From positions 54,928-118,927 of the forward strand of contig NZ_CAIJDE010000023.1 in NCBI RefSeq assembly GCF_903819335.1: DNA of 64,000 bases. The letters run 5' to 3'. Position numbers and translations under genes: made by a program. Source of the stretch: Flavobacterium panici. Its GTDB lineage: Bacteria > Bacteroidota > Bacteroidia > Flavobacteriales > Flavobacteriaceae. Numbering within the stretch: the stretch's first letter is position 1; each line of letters begins with the position of its first letter. Below are positions 1-8,131 of the stretch, one piece after another. Under the pieces are notes generated by a model. The model was not told the DNA's origin. It saw only the letters and a program-made list of their open reading frames with translations, and did no database searches.

Positions 1-6
1 TAATAC

Positions 7-32
7 AAAATCCCGTCCCGATGGGATTTTTT
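7..32 (+). terminator. Intrinsic terminator of a gene upstream of the window
   Basis: An inverted repeat (AAAATCCC, 8-base loop, GGGATTTT) runs into a T-tract at 27-32. It lies 24 bases before greA, so it probably ends the preceding transcript. Confidence 0.7.
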
Positions 33-55
33 CTATTTATGTAAACGATGAAGTT

Positions 56-532
56 ATGAGTAAAGTATCTTATTATACCGCAGAGGGATTAAAAAAATTG
101 AAAGATGAATTAGAGCATTTAAAAAGTGTAATGCGTCCTAAGGCATCTCAAGATATAGCAGAGGCAAGAGACAAAGGCGATTTATCTGAAAACGCCGAAT
201 ATGATGCTGCAAAAGAGGCGCAGGGTTTATTAGAAATGAGAATTGCTAAATTAGAAGAAGTATATTCTAACGCAAGATTGATTGACGAATCACAATTAGA
301 TGTTTCGAAAGTTTTGGTACTTTCTAATGTGAAAATTAAAAACCAAAGCAACGGAATGGAAATGAAATATACACTTGTTGCAGAAAGTGAAGCAGATTTA
401 AAAACAGGAAAAATTTCTGTAACTTCTCCTATTGGAAAAGGTTTACTAGGAAAATCGGTTGGTGAAGTAGCAGAAATTACGGTACCAAATGGTGTTTTGA
501 AATTTGAAATCTTGGAAATCTCAAGAGACTAA
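56..532 (+). CDS. greA: Transcription elongation factor GreA
   Basis: The 158-residue protein has the normal GreA length and order: an N-terminal antiparallel coiled coil (about 1-75) followed by an FKBP-like C-terminal domain. The tip motif GDLSENAEYDAA, with the acidic pair that acts in the RNA polymerase secondary channel, is intact. GreA rescues backtracked polymerase by stimulating cleavage of the nascent RNA 3' end. A palindromic repeat begins on the base after the stop codon, and a HIT-family gene follows 52 bp later on the same strand, as is common in Flavobacteria, so the two may be cotranscribed. Confidence 0.97.
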   Translation: MSKVSYYTAEGLKKLKDELEHLKSVMRPKASQDIAEARDKGDLSENAEYDAAKEAQGLLEMRIAKLEEVYSNARLIDESQLDVSKVLVLSNVKIKNQSNGMEMKYTLVAESEADLKTGKISVTSPIGKGLLGKSVGEVAEITVPNGVLKFEILEISRD

Positions 533-556
533 GTCATTGCGAGGAACGAAGCAATC
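533..556. repeat. REP-like palindrome, GTCATTGCGAGG family
   Basis: The sequence starts GTCATTGCGAGG and ends GAAGCAATC, with ATTGC/GCAAT arms, directly after the greA stop. From memory this family recurs in intergenic DNA of many Bacteroidota. Only one copy is seen in this window. Confidence 0.6.
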
Positions 557-584
557 ACACTATTAAGATTTTAAAAATAAAACA

Positions 585-974
585 ATGAGCAGCATATTCA
601 CAAAAATAGTAAACGGAGAAATTCCTGCATATAAAATTGCTGAAGATGATAATTTTTTAGCGTTTTTAGATGTAAATCCAAATGCTAAAGGACACACACT
701 TTGTATTCCAAAACAAGAAATCGATAAGATTTTTGATATGGATGACGAACTGTATTTAGGTTTGATGAAATTTTCTAAAAAAGTAGCGGCTGCACTTGAA
801 AAAACGGTTCCTTGCAAAAGAATCGGAATTGCAGTTGTAGGTTTAGAAGTTCCTCATGCACACGTACATTTGATTCCGTTAAACCATATGGATGAAATGC
901 GTTTTCAAAATAAAGTTTCTCTTTCAAAAGATGAATTTGAAGCTTTAGCAAAAGATATTCAGGCAAATCTTTAA
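585..974 (+). CDS. HIT family nucleotide-binding hydrolase (Hint-like)
   Basis: A 129-residue protein of the histidine-triad family. The signature HAHVHLIPL near residue 100 supplies the HxHxH catalytic triad, and the N-terminal FTKIVNGEIPAYKI is typical of the Hint branch. Family members hydrolyse nucleoside phosphoramidates and related dinucleotides in the cytoplasm; the substrate here cannot be told from sequence. It sits 52 bp after greA on the same strand and is closed by a bidirectional hairpin at 1019-1057. Confidence 0.93.
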   Translation: MSSIFTKIVNGEIPAYKIAEDDNFLAFLDVNPNAKGHTLCIPKQEIDKIFDMDDELYLGLMKFSKKVAAALEKTVPCKRIGIAVVGLEVPHAHVHLIPLNHMDEMRFQNKVSLSKDEFEALAKDIQANL

Positions 975-982
975 AAATAATT

Positions 983-1006
983 GTCAGACTGAGCGAAGTC
1001 GAAGTC
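983..1006. repeat. REP-like palindrome, GTCAGACTGAGCG family
   Basis: The sequence starts GTCAGACTGAGCGAAG and ends GAAGTC, with GACT/AGTC arms. It lies just after the HIT gene stop. It resembles the GTCAxxxTGAGCGAAGTCG repeats that I recall from many bacterial intergenic regions. Confidence 0.5.
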
Positions 1007-1018
1007 TTGTAAATGCAA

Positions 1019-1057
1019 AAAAAACACCAATTCAAATTATGAGTTGGTGTTTTTTTA
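1019..1057. terminator. Bidirectional terminator between convergent genes
   Basis: AAACACCAA and TTGGTGTTT form a perfect 9-bp stem with an A-tract on one side and a T-tract on the other. It serves the HIT gene on the plus strand and the histidine kinase on the minus strand. Confidence 0.85.
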
Positions 1058-1067
1058 TTTCTATTTT

Positions 1068-2222
1068 TTAAAGAGGTTCAACTATTTTATAACTGATTTG
1101 AAAAGTAGTCCCTTTTCCAATTTCAGAATGCAAAACCTTAATACTTCCGTTGTGATATTCTTCGACAATTCTTTTCGTTAAAGAAAGGCCTAATCCCCAG
1201 CCGCGTTTTTTTGTTGTGAAACCAGGCTCAAAAATAGTCTTGAATTGTTTTTTTTGAATTCCGCTTCCAGAATCTTTCACATGTATTTTTACATGATGTG
1301 AATCCTGCTCAATTGAAAGTTCCAGGGTTCCTTTTCCTTTCATGGCGTCAATCGCATTTTTGATCAGGTTTTCAATTGTCCAGCTGTGAAGTGTTGGATT
1401 AATTAAAGCAAAAATAAGTTTTTCAGGAGCATGATATGAGAACGAAACCTGTTTAGAAAAACGAGATTGTAAATATTCATAAGTATTTAAAGTTTCGCTG
1501 ACAATATCATACGGTTCCAAAACAGGAATAGAACCAATTTTAGAAAAACGATCCGTAATAGTTTGTAATCGATCAATATCTTTTTCTATTTCTAATGTTA
1601 TAGACTGATCAATTTCTTCGGTTTTTAAAATTTCAACCCATCCAATTAATGAGGAAAGCGGCGTTCCAATTTGATGTGCCGTTTCTTTTGCCATTCCCGC
1701 CCACAATTTGTTCTGTGTCGCCATTTTGGTGCTTTTGTAAAAATTATAAATTAAAGCAACAAATAAAAATATAATCAGTAATAAGGCAATGGGATAATAT
1801 TTTAGTTTATTTAGTAATTCTGAATTACCATAATACAAATGTTGATATTTTCCCGGAGCATATTCAAACGTTATGGGTTCATTTTCATTCTTTAAATTTT
1901 TCAGGAAATTTTTTAATTTTTTCTTGTCATTAAGAATATCATCAGGAACGTTTTTAGAACTTACAACATTACCATAAAGCATTACTACAGCAGGAATTGA
2001 AGTGTTGTTGCTGAAAATTTGAAGCGGAAGATCTACATCGGTATTTTCGTCTGCATTAACGATTGTAATTTGCGCATTCGCAAAAAGGTTCATTTTCAGA
2101 CGTTCTTCATTTTTAAAAATTTGGAAAAAAGTATAAGTGTTCCAAAGAATCAAAGTAATGATTGAAAAGGAAATAATAATGATGACCCAGCGAGTTGTAT
2201 TTCTACTTTCAGAAAAACGCAT
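1068..2222 (-). CDS. Orphan membrane sensor histidine kinase
   Basis: The 384-residue protein has a transmembrane helix at about 12-33, an extracytoplasmic segment of about 105 residues, and a second helix near 142-162. The kinase core follows: an H-box with AHQIGTPLSSLIGW, an N-box with ENLIKNAIDAM, DSGSGI (G1) and GWGLGLSLTKRIVEEY (G2). It should autophosphorylate on the H-box histidine in response to an unknown signal. No response regulator is adjacent, so the partner must lie elsewhere. The upstream neighbour is divergent. Confidence 0.9.
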   Translation of the reverse strand: MRFSESRNTTRWVIIIISFSIITLILWNTYTFFQIFKNEERLKMNLFANAQITIVNADENTDVDLPLQIFSNNTSIPAVVMLYGNVVSSKNVPDDILNDKKKLKNFLKNLKNENEPITFEYAPGKYQHLYYGNSELLNKLKYYPIALLLIIFLFVALIYNFYKSTKMATQNKLWAGMAKETAHQIGTPLSSLIGWVEILKTEEIDQSITLEIEKDIDRLQTITDRFSKIGSIPVLEPYDIVSETLNTYEYLQSRFSKQVSFSYHAPEKLIFALINPTLHSWTIENLIKNAIDAMKGKGTLELSIEQDSHHVKIHVKDSGSGIQKKQFKTIFEPGFTTKKRGWGLGLSLTKRIVEEYHNGSIKVLHSEIGKGTTFQISYKIVEPL

Positions 2223-2339
2223 AAATTAATTTTTGAGGTATAAATATAACGAAATTAACACATTTTATATTTTGCAGGGCTTTAAAAGTTTTTTTGGTTT
2301 TATCTTCTAAAACTATTTCCATGAATTGAACGATTTCTC

Positions 2340-2347
2340 TACTTTTG
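2340..2347 (+). promoter_or_regulatory. Candidate Bacteroidota -7 box for the flavin reductase gene
   Basis: TACTTTTG fits TAnnTTTG and lies 36 bases before the ATG at 2384. No good TTG is placed at -33. A 7-bp hairpin (AACCGAA/TTCGGTT, 2351-2370) would sit at the start of the leader RNA. Confidence 0.5.
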
Positions 2348-2383
2348 TACAACCGAAATGAGGTTCGGTTAAACTAGAAAATT

Positions 2384-3259
2384 ATGATTAGTATCAATCC
2401 AAAAGAAATATCAACGCCGCAGCTGCATGCCTATCTGCAAAGTTCGGTAGGGCCGAGACCAATAGCTTTTGCAAGTACAATAAGCGAAAAAGGAATTCCA
2501 AACTTGTCGCCATTTAGTTTCTTTAATGTTTTTAGTGCTAATCCGCCAATTCTGGTTTTTTCGCCTTCAAGACGTGTACGCGACAATACAGTAAAACATA
2601 CTTTAATTAATGCCGAAGCAACAAAGGAAGTTGTTATAAATGTCGTAAATTACGATTTGGTACAGCAGACTTCGTTAGCAAGTACAGAATATGGAGAAGG
2701 TGTAAACGAATTTATTAAAGCAGGTTTAACACAGATTCCGTCAGATTTGGTAAAACCATACCGCGTAAAAGAATCTCCGGTTCAGTTTGAATGCAAGATA
2801 ACGCAGATTATTCCGTTAGGAACAGAAGGAGGAGCAGGGAACCTGATTTTATGTGAAGTAGTAAAAATGCATATTCACGAATCAATTTTAGATGAAAACG
2901 GAGCAATCGATCAGCATAAAATAGATTTGGTTTCAAGACTTGGGGGAAATTGGTATTCAAGATCGAATCAAGGACTTTTTGAAGTGCCAAAACCGCTGAC
3001 AACTTTAGGAGTTGGTGTTGACGTAATACCTAATTTTATCAAGGAAAGTCCTGTGTTTAATGGGAATGACCTCGGAAAATTAGGAAATATCGAAGCCTTG
3101 CCTACAAGCGAAGAAGTTAGTATATTTGTGAAGGAAAATTTTTCTGTGAAAGGAGTTTTAAGCTCAGATGATCAGGAAAAAGTACACTTAGAAGCCAAAA
3201 AATATCTGAATAATGATGATATAGAATCGGCTTGGAAAGTGCTTTTAGCTAAAAAATAA
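2384..3259 (+). CDS. Flavin reductase-like (FMN-binding split barrel) protein
   Basis: A 291-residue protein. Residues about 15-200 match the flavin reductase-like FMN-binding fold: SVGPRPIAFASTISEKG at the start, then NLSPFSFFNVFSANPP, the pattern that binds FMN phosphate. The remaining 90 residues form a C-terminal extension of unknown role. Family members reduce free flavin or act as small flavoproteins; the substrate is not known. It is followed 31 bp later by the DUF3127 gene, so the two may share a transcript from the -7 box at 2340. Confidence 0.85.
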   Translation: MISINPKEISTPQLHAYLQSSVGPRPIAFASTISEKGIPNLSPFSFFNVFSANPPILVFSPSRRVRDNTVKHTLINAEATKEVVINVVNYDLVQQTSLASTEYGEGVNEFIKAGLTQIPSDLVKPYRVKESPVQFECKITQIIPLGTEGGAGNLILCEVVKMHIHESILDENGAIDQHKIDLVSRLGGNWYSRSNQGLFEVPKPLTTLGVGVDVIPNFIKESPVFNGNDLGKLGNIEALPTSEEVSIFVKENFSVKGVLSSDDQEKVHLEAKKYLNNDDIESAWKVLLAKK

Positions 3260-3290
3260 GAATAGAAACAATAATTAATTATAGACGAAG

Positions 3291-3662
3291 ATGGAAGTTA
3301 TAGGAAAAGTAAAAGTGGTTAATCCTGAACAGCAAGTTAGTGCTTCATTCAAAAAAAGAGAATTAGTAGTTACTACAGATGAGCAGTATCCACAACACAT
3401 TTTAATCGAATTTACACAAGATAAATGCGATTTATTGAGCAGCTATAAACAAGGAGAGGCAGTAAAAGTTTCTATCAATTTAAGAGGAAGAGAATGGGTT
3501 AATCCACAAGGAGAAACTAGATATTTCAATAGTATTCAAGGTTGGAGAATCGAAAGAATGGCACCAGAAGGACCTGCACAAACACCGTCAGTTCCTGCTG
3601 CAGAAGCTTTTGCTCCAGCTACAAATTTAAACGAAGACGAACCAGACGATTTACCGTTTTAA
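3291..3662 (+). CDS. DUF3127 protein with an SSB-like C-terminal tail
   Basis: A 123-residue protein matching the Bacteroidota DUF3127 family (MEVIGKVKVV start, GREWVNPQGETRYFNSIQGW near residue 70). The first 90 residues look like a small all-beta, possibly OB-fold, domain. A flexible Ala/Pro linker leads to an acidic tail ending DEPDDLPF. The tip resembles the DDxPF C-terminus of bacterial single-stranded DNA-binding protein, which docks partner proteins. A role in DNA or RNA binding is therefore a reasonable inference but not established. It is closed by a strong hairpin at 3685-3734. Confidence 0.85.
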   Translation: MEVIGKVKVVNPEQQVSASFKKRELVVTTDEQYPQHILIEFTQDKCDLLSSYKQGEAVKVSINLRGREWVNPQGETRYFNSIQGWRIERMAPEGPAQTPSVPAAEAFAPATNLNEDEPDDLPF

Positions 3663-3684
3663 GAAAGTTTAAATTTCAAAACAT

Positions 3685-3734
3685 AAATTCCAAATTCCAA
3701 TTCATTAGCATGAATTTGGGATTTGGAATTTTTT
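3685..3734 (+). terminator. Intrinsic terminator built from AAATTCCAAATTCC repeats
   Basis: A long imperfect stem (AAATTCCAAATTCC... paired with ...GGGATTTGGAATTT) ends in a T-tract at 3729-3734. The arms use the AATTCCAAA word that recurs in several spacers of this window. Confidence 0.6.
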
Positions 3735-3758
3735 GTATAAAGTTTAAGCAAAAACTTT

Positions 3759-3785
3759 GTCATTTCGACCGAAGGGAGAAATGAC
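3759..3785. repeat. Palindromic repeat, GTCATTTCGAC family
   Basis: GTCATTTC and GAAATGAC form a perfect 8-bp inverted repeat around an 11-base centre. The same family appears as a longer two-armed element at 22709-22806. Confidence 0.7.
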
Positions 3786-3869
3786 AAGATTGCGGAAGTT
3801 TGGAATTTGGAATTTCAGTATTGAGATTTCAATTTATATTGGAATTTTAAAAATTGATTATTAAAAAAA

Positions 3870-4508
3870 ATGTATTTCCTATTTGACAGATTATATTTTC
3901 CACCCGTTTCAGAAGCTGATGATGAAGGCATTCTGGCCGTTGGCGGTGATTTGAGTCCGGAACGATTAAAACTGGCGTACAACAACGGAATATTTCCGTG
4001 GTTTAACGAAGGCGAATCGATTCTCTGGTGGGCTCCGGATCCGCGTATGGTTTTGTTTCTGGATGAGTTAATTGTCTCTAAAAGTATGCGTAACATTCTG
4101 AACAGGAATATATTTACGGTTACTTTTAATACACGTTTTAAAGAAGTAATTTTAAACTGTCAAAAAATATTGCGAGACGGTCAGGACGGAACCTGGATCT
4201 CTGATGAAATGATCGAATCTTATTGCGAACTTAATAAACAGGGAATTGCAAAATCTGTTGAGGTTTGGCAGGATGAGGTTTTGATAGGCGGTTTGTATGG
4301 AATAGATTTAGGCCATGTTTTTTGTGGCGAAAGTATGTTTTCTAAAGTATCAAATGCCTCTAAAGTCGGATTTATATATTTGGTAAATCATTTGAAAAAA
4401 GAGAATTATAAATTATTAGATTGTCAGGTTTATAATCCGCATTTAGATAGTTTAGGATGTCGCGAAATTGATCGTGACGAATTTATGTCCATTTTAAAAA
4501 GCAAATAA
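3870..4508 (+). CDS. aat: Leucyl/phenylalanyl-tRNA--protein transferase
   Basis: A 212-residue Aat protein. Recognisable blocks are FPPVSEADDEGILAVGGDLS near the N-terminus, NGIFPWFNEGESILWWAPDPR, and GGLYGIDLGHVFCGESMFS. The enzyme moves Leu or Phe from its tRNA onto N-terminal Lys or Arg of proteins, marking them for ClpS/ClpAP in the N-end rule pathway. It is slightly shorter than the E. coli enzyme. The MOSC gene begins 3 bases after its stop, so the two form an operon. Confidence 0.96.
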   Translation: MYFLFDRLYFPPVSEADDEGILAVGGDLSPERLKLAYNNGIFPWFNEGESILWWAPDPRMVLFLDELIVSKSMRNILNRNIFTVTFNTRFKEVILNCQKILRDGQDGTWISDEMIESYCELNKQGIAKSVEVWQDEVLIGGLYGIDLGHVFCGESMFSKVSNASKVGFIYLVNHLKKENYKLLDCQVYNPHLDSLGCREIDRDEFMSILKSK

Positions 4509-4510
4509 AA

Positions 4511-5305
4511 ATGAGTGCAGTTCATGTTGTAAAAGAAATTTATATTTATCCGATAAAAAGCTTAGCAGGAATTAGTGTTCAATCTGCTCTGGCTGAAGAA
4601 ATGGGATTTGAAAATGACCGAAGATGGATGTTAATCGATGCTGAAAATCAAATGATAACGCAAAGAGAACATCGTATTATGAGTCAGTTTTATCCACAAA
4701 TTTCTGATGGAAAAATCAGTATTACTTTTAAGGATCAAAAACATGAATTTTCTATCAACGAACATTTGCAAAATTCTCTGGAAGTCGATGTCTGGGAAGA
4801 TAAAAGCGAAGTTGTTGAGGTAAATCACGAAACTTCAAAATGGTTTAGTCAACATTTAGGTTTTGAATGCAAATTGGTCAAAATCATGAAAAATGGAGAC
4901 CGCAAACATGAAAGTTCAAAACTAAAAGAAACTTTTAATGTAAGTTTAGCCGATGGTTATCCTTATTTATTAATTGGATCAAAAAGCCTGGATTTTTTAA
5001 ATGACAAACTCGATGAAAAAATCACAGTAAAAAGGTTTCGTCCAAATATTGTAATCAGCAGTCAGAGTGAACATGAAGAAGATGATTTTAATACTTTTAA
5101 AATTGGAGAAGTTCAATTTAAAAATATAAAGCCTTGCGGAAGATGCATTATGGTTAATAATGATCCGGAAAATGGCAAATTAAAAAAAGAGCCTTTAAAA
5201 ACCTTAAGCAAATACAGAAATGTAAATAATTCTGTTTTGTTCGGAACGAATATCGTGAGTTTAAACTCTGGAAATATTAAGGTTGGAGACGCACTGATTT
5301 TCTAG
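4511..5305 (+). CDS. MOSC domain-containing protein
   Basis: A 264-residue protein with an N-terminal MOSC beta-barrel (VKEIYIYPIKSLAGISVQSA, 6-25) and a C-terminal MOSC domain (KRFRPNIVIS near 175; FKNIKPCGRCIMVNND near 205). The conserved cysteine region CGRC is where MOSC proteins bind a sulfurated molybdenum cofactor or handle sulfur. Eukaryotic relatives include mARC. Its substrate is not known. It starts 3 bp after aat and its 3' end overlaps the convergent thiF-like gene by 4 bp. Confidence 0.9.
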   Translation: MSAVHVVKEIYIYPIKSLAGISVQSALAEEMGFENDRRWMLIDAENQMITQREHRIMSQFYPQISDGKISITFKDQKHEFSINEHLQNSLEVDVWEDKSEVVEVNHETSKWFSQHLGFECKLVKIMKNGDRKHESSKLKETFNVSLADGYPYLLIGSKSLDFLNDKLDEKITVKRFRPNIVISSQSEHEEDDFNTFKIGEVQFKNIKPCGRCIMVNNDPENGKLKKEPLKTLSKYRNVNNSVLFGTNIVSLNSGNIKVGDALIF

Positions 5306-6012
5306 AAATTCAGTTTTGTAAAATTCCAGTTCAGTGTATTAAAAAGAACCAATTCGTTTTTTAAAACAGGTAATTCTAAAATTAATTTAAGCGTTTCGTG
5401 CGCCATCATATTTCCAATAATTCCGGGTAAAGTCCCCAAAACACCATTTAAATCACAATTCGGAACATCTTTCGGACCAGGCATTTCTGGGAACAAATCC
5501 CTAAGATTTTTACTTCCGTTGTGATTAAAAACTGCAATTTGCCCTTCAAATTTTAAGATGCTTCCGTAAACTAAAGTTTTATTTAATTCAACACATGTGT
5601 CGTTTACTAAATAGCGTGTTGTAAAATTATCTGAACCATCCACAATAATATCATATTGCTGTATAATTTTTGAGGCATTTTGAGAAGTTAGTTTTTCCTG
5701 AATGGCCTCGGCTTTAATTAACGGATTCAGTTTTGAAACTACATCTTTTGCCACAATTGCTTTAAATTGCCCAATTTCATTTTCGGTATATAAAATCTGC
5801 CTGTGCAGATTGTGAATTTCGATTGTGTCAAAATCCATGATTCCAATAAAACCAACTCCCGCAGTTGCAATATATTGTAAAATCGGACAGCCTAAACCAC
5901 CTGCGCCAATTACTAAAACTCTAGCTTTTTTTAGTTTTTCCTGACCTTCATCGCCAATTTCTGGCAGAATAGTTTGTCTGTTGTAACGGAGGAATTCTTG
6001 TATAATGCTCAC
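5302..6012 (-). CDS. thiF: ThiF/MoeB/HesA-type adenylyltransferase
   Basis: A 236-residue E1-like enzyme. The nucleotide-binding loop GAGGLGCPILQYIATAGVG is at about 37-55, and DFDTIEIHNLHRQILY and DGSDNFTTRYLVND follow. In the thiamine pathway this family adenylates the Gly-Gly C-terminus of ThiS so that sulfur can be loaded. The start is GTG at 6012. As the last gene of the thi operon it most likely acts as ThiF, although the same enzyme could also serve MoaD. The zinc-binding CxxC pairs of classical MoeB/ThiF are not evident. Confidence 0.88.
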   Translation of the reverse strand: MSIIQEFLRYNRQTILPEIGDEGQEKLKKARVLVIGAGGLGCPILQYIATAGVGFIGIMDFDTIEIHNLHRQILYTENEIGQFKAIVAKDVVSKLNPLIKAEAIQEKLTSQNASKIIQQYDIIVDGSDNFTTRYLVNDTCVELNKTLVYGSILKFEGQIAVFNHNGSKNLRDLFPEMPGPKDVPNCDLNGVLGTLPGIIGNMMAHETLKLILELPVLKNELVLFNTLNWNFTKLNF

Positions 6013-6100
6013 TTTAAATTTTAGATTTTAGATTGTTGATTTTAGATTGTTGATTTTGATTGTTGATTTTAGATTGGAATTTGGGATTTTAATATTGGGA
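6013..6100. repeat. Short tandem repeats in the thiH-thiF spacer
   Basis: Three or more copies of TTTTAGATTGTTGATTTT run directly into GGAATTTGGGATTTT words. Similar low-complexity words occur at 3685-3734, 12035-12066, 17800-17850 and 22820-22866. Confidence 0.55.
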
Positions 6101-6103
6101 TTT

Positions 6104-7216
6104 TTAACAAAAACTTTTGCTCCAGTCCTTCCAAACGGGTTCATAGCCTGCATCTTTTATGATTTTTGAAATCTCTTCTGCAGAACGTTCATCGCTGATT
6201 TCGAATTGTTCTAAAGATTGCGGATCAACCACATAACCACCAGGATTTGTTTTTGAACCTGCGCTCATACTTGTAACGCCAATTGGGATTATATTGTTCC
6301 TGAATTTTTCATTTTCTCTGGTTGAAATCGAAATTTCTAAATCTTCATTCCACAAACGATAAGCGCAGATTAATTGTGTCAAATCTTTATCGTCCATAAT
6401 AAAATTGGGTTCAATAATTCCTTCGGCGGGACGGAGGCGAGGGAATGAAACCGAATATTTCGTCTGCCAATATTTTTTTTGAAGATAATCTAAATGCAAA
6501 GCGTTGAAAAAACTATCTGTTCTCCAGTCTTCTAAGCCTAGTAAAACGCCTAAACCAATTTTATGAATTCCCGCAGTTCCAATTCTGTCCGGAGTTTCAA
6601 GCCTATAATCAAAATTTGATTTCTTCCCTTTGGTATGGTACTTTTTGTAAACTTCCTGATGATAGGTTTCCTGATAAACCAAAACCGAGTATACTCCGGC
6701 GCTATGTAAACGTTCATAATCTTCGGTAGAAAGCGGCTGAACTTCAACAGAAATAATCGAAAATTCTTCCCGAATTAAAGCAATTGCATTGAGGAAATAA
6801 TTGATATTGACGGTATAATTTGCTTCCCCTGTAACCAATAAAACATGATCAAAACCTGTGTTTTTTAAGGCTTCAACTTCGAGTTTTATTTCAGCATCAG
6901 AAAGTGTTTTTCGTTTGATTTTATTGTCTAAACTAAAACCGCAATACGTACAGATATTTTGGCATTCGTTGCTTAAATATAACGGCGCATACATTTGAAT
7001 CGTTTTCCCGAAACGTTTTTTGGTGATTTCATGGCATTTTTGTGCCATTTCTTCTAAATAATTTTGAGCAATAGGAGAGATTAGAATCAAAAAATCATCG
7101 AGATTGAGTTTGGTTTTTGCCAAAGTTCGTTCGACATCTTTTGATGTAGTTTGGTATATTTTCGATTGAATAGTATCCCAATTATATTGCTCAAAAATTG
7201 ATTTGAATGTGTTCAT
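6104..7216 (-). CDS. thiH: 2-iminoacetate synthase ThiH
   Basis: A 370-residue radical SAM enzyme. The iron-sulfur motif CQNICTYCGF (CxxxCxxC) near residue 84 binds the 4Fe-4S cluster. The C-terminal half carries the ThiH region PRLRPAEGI and SAGSKTNPGGY. ThiH cleaves tyrosine to dehydroglycine (2-iminoacetate) and p-cresol; ThiG then uses dehydroglycine for the thiazole ring. This is the anaerobe-type route rather than the ThiO glycine oxidase route. It lies between thiG and the thiF-like gene and is separated from thiG by a 117-bp palindromic element. Confidence 0.97.
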   Translation of the reverse strand: MNTFKSIFEQYNWDTIQSKIYQTTSKDVERTLAKTKLNLDDFLILISPIAQNYLEEMAQKCHEITKKRFGKTIQMYAPLYLSNECQNICTYCGFSLDNKIKRKTLSDAEIKLEVEALKNTGFDHVLLVTGEANYTVNINYFLNAIALIREEFSIISVEVQPLSTEDYERLHSAGVYSVLVYQETYHQEVYKKYHTKGKKSNFDYRLETPDRIGTAGIHKIGLGVLLGLEDWRTDSFFNALHLDYLQKKYWQTKYSVSFPRLRPAEGIIEPNFIMDDKDLTQLICAYRLWNEDLEISISTRENEKFRNNIIPIGVTSMSAGSKTNPGGYVVDPQSLEQFEISDERSAEEISKIIKDAGYEPVWKDWSKSFC

Positions 7217-7232
7217 TTTTTATTTTGTTTTT

Positions 7233-7349
7233 TAACGCAAAGTGCACTAAGAATACGCAAAGTTCACTAAGCTTTGAGTTCTTATTATTAATAATAAAGT
7301 TCACAAAGCTTAGTGAACTTTGCGAAAAAACTTTGAGAACTTTGCGTTA
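7233..7349. repeat. Nested inverted-repeat element within the thi operon
   Basis: An outer pair (TAACGCAAAGT at 7233-7243 and its complement near 7338-7349) encloses a perfect 21-bp inverted repeat (7256-7276 and 7304-7324, core CGCAAAGTTCACTAAGC). It fills almost the whole thiH-thiG spacer. The element would fold into a strong RNA stem in the thi transcript. Confidence 0.85.
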
Positions 7350-7354
7350 GAAAA

Positions 7355-8131
7355 TTACTCATAAAGAAAAGAAGTTAAAGGACTAGAAGCCACAGCATAA
7401 TTTTGTTGATTGGCTACTTTTGCTTCAAAGGCTTTTCTTCCTGCTATTACTGCTTCTTTGAAAGCTTCGGCCATTAATTTTGGATTTCCGGCAACGGCAA
7501 TTGCGGTATTAACCAAAACAGCATCGGCACCAATTTCCATTGCTTTTGCAGCGTCAGACGGAGCGCCGATTCCGGCGTCTACTATTACGGGAACGTTACT
7601 TTGTTCAATTATAATTTCTAGAAAATCAATGGTTTTTAAACCTTTATTACTTCCAATTGGAGAACCTAACGGCATTACCGCAGTTGTTCCGGCACTTTCT
7701 AAATGTTTACACAAAACAGGATCGGCATGAATGTAAGGCAGAACAAAAAAACCAAGTTTAGCCAATTCTTCCGTAGCCTTTAAAGTTTCAATAGGATCTG
7801 GCATTAAATACTTTGGATCCGGATGAATTTCCAGTTTTATCCAATTTGTTTCTAATGCTTCACGAGCCAGTTGAGCAGCAAAAATGGCTTCTTTTGCATT
7901 TCTTGCCCCAGAAGTATTCGGCAGTAAATTGATATTTGGATGTTTTAAATGCGAAAGAATAGCATCGGTTTCAGTTTCTAAATCAATGCGTTTTAAAGCA
8001 ACGGTTACCAATTCACTTTCTGAAGCTAAAATCGCTTCTTCCATTTCTTTGTTAGAACCAAATTTCCCTGTTCCTAAAAACAAACGGGATTTGAAGCTTT
8101 TGTCTCCAATATTAAACAATGACGTTTGCAT
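7355..8131 (-). CDS. thiG: Thiazole synthase ThiG
   Basis: A 258-residue (beta/alpha)8 barrel. [20 protein letters not shown] marks the N-terminus, [15 protein letters not shown] follows, and [17 protein letters not shown] holds the Schiff-base lysine. [21 protein letters not shown] binds phosphate. ThiG condenses deoxyxylulose 5-phosphate, dehydroglycine and ThiS thiocarboxylate to the thiazole phosphate. Its start overlaps the 3' end of thiE by 20 bp, which suggests coupled translation. Confidence 0.98.
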   Translation of the reverse strand: MQTSLFNIGDKSFKSRLFLGTGKFGSNKEMEEAILASESELVTVALKRIDLETETDAILSHLKHPNINLLPNTSGARNAKEAIFAAQLAREALETNWIKLEIHPDPKYLMPDPIETLKATEELAKLGFFVLPYIHADPVLCKHLESAGTTAVMPLGSPIGSNKGLKTIDFLEIIIEQSNVPVIVDAGIGAPSDAAKAMEIGADAVLVNTAIAVAGNPKLMAEAFKEAVIAGRKAFEAKVANQQNYAVASSPLTSFLYE

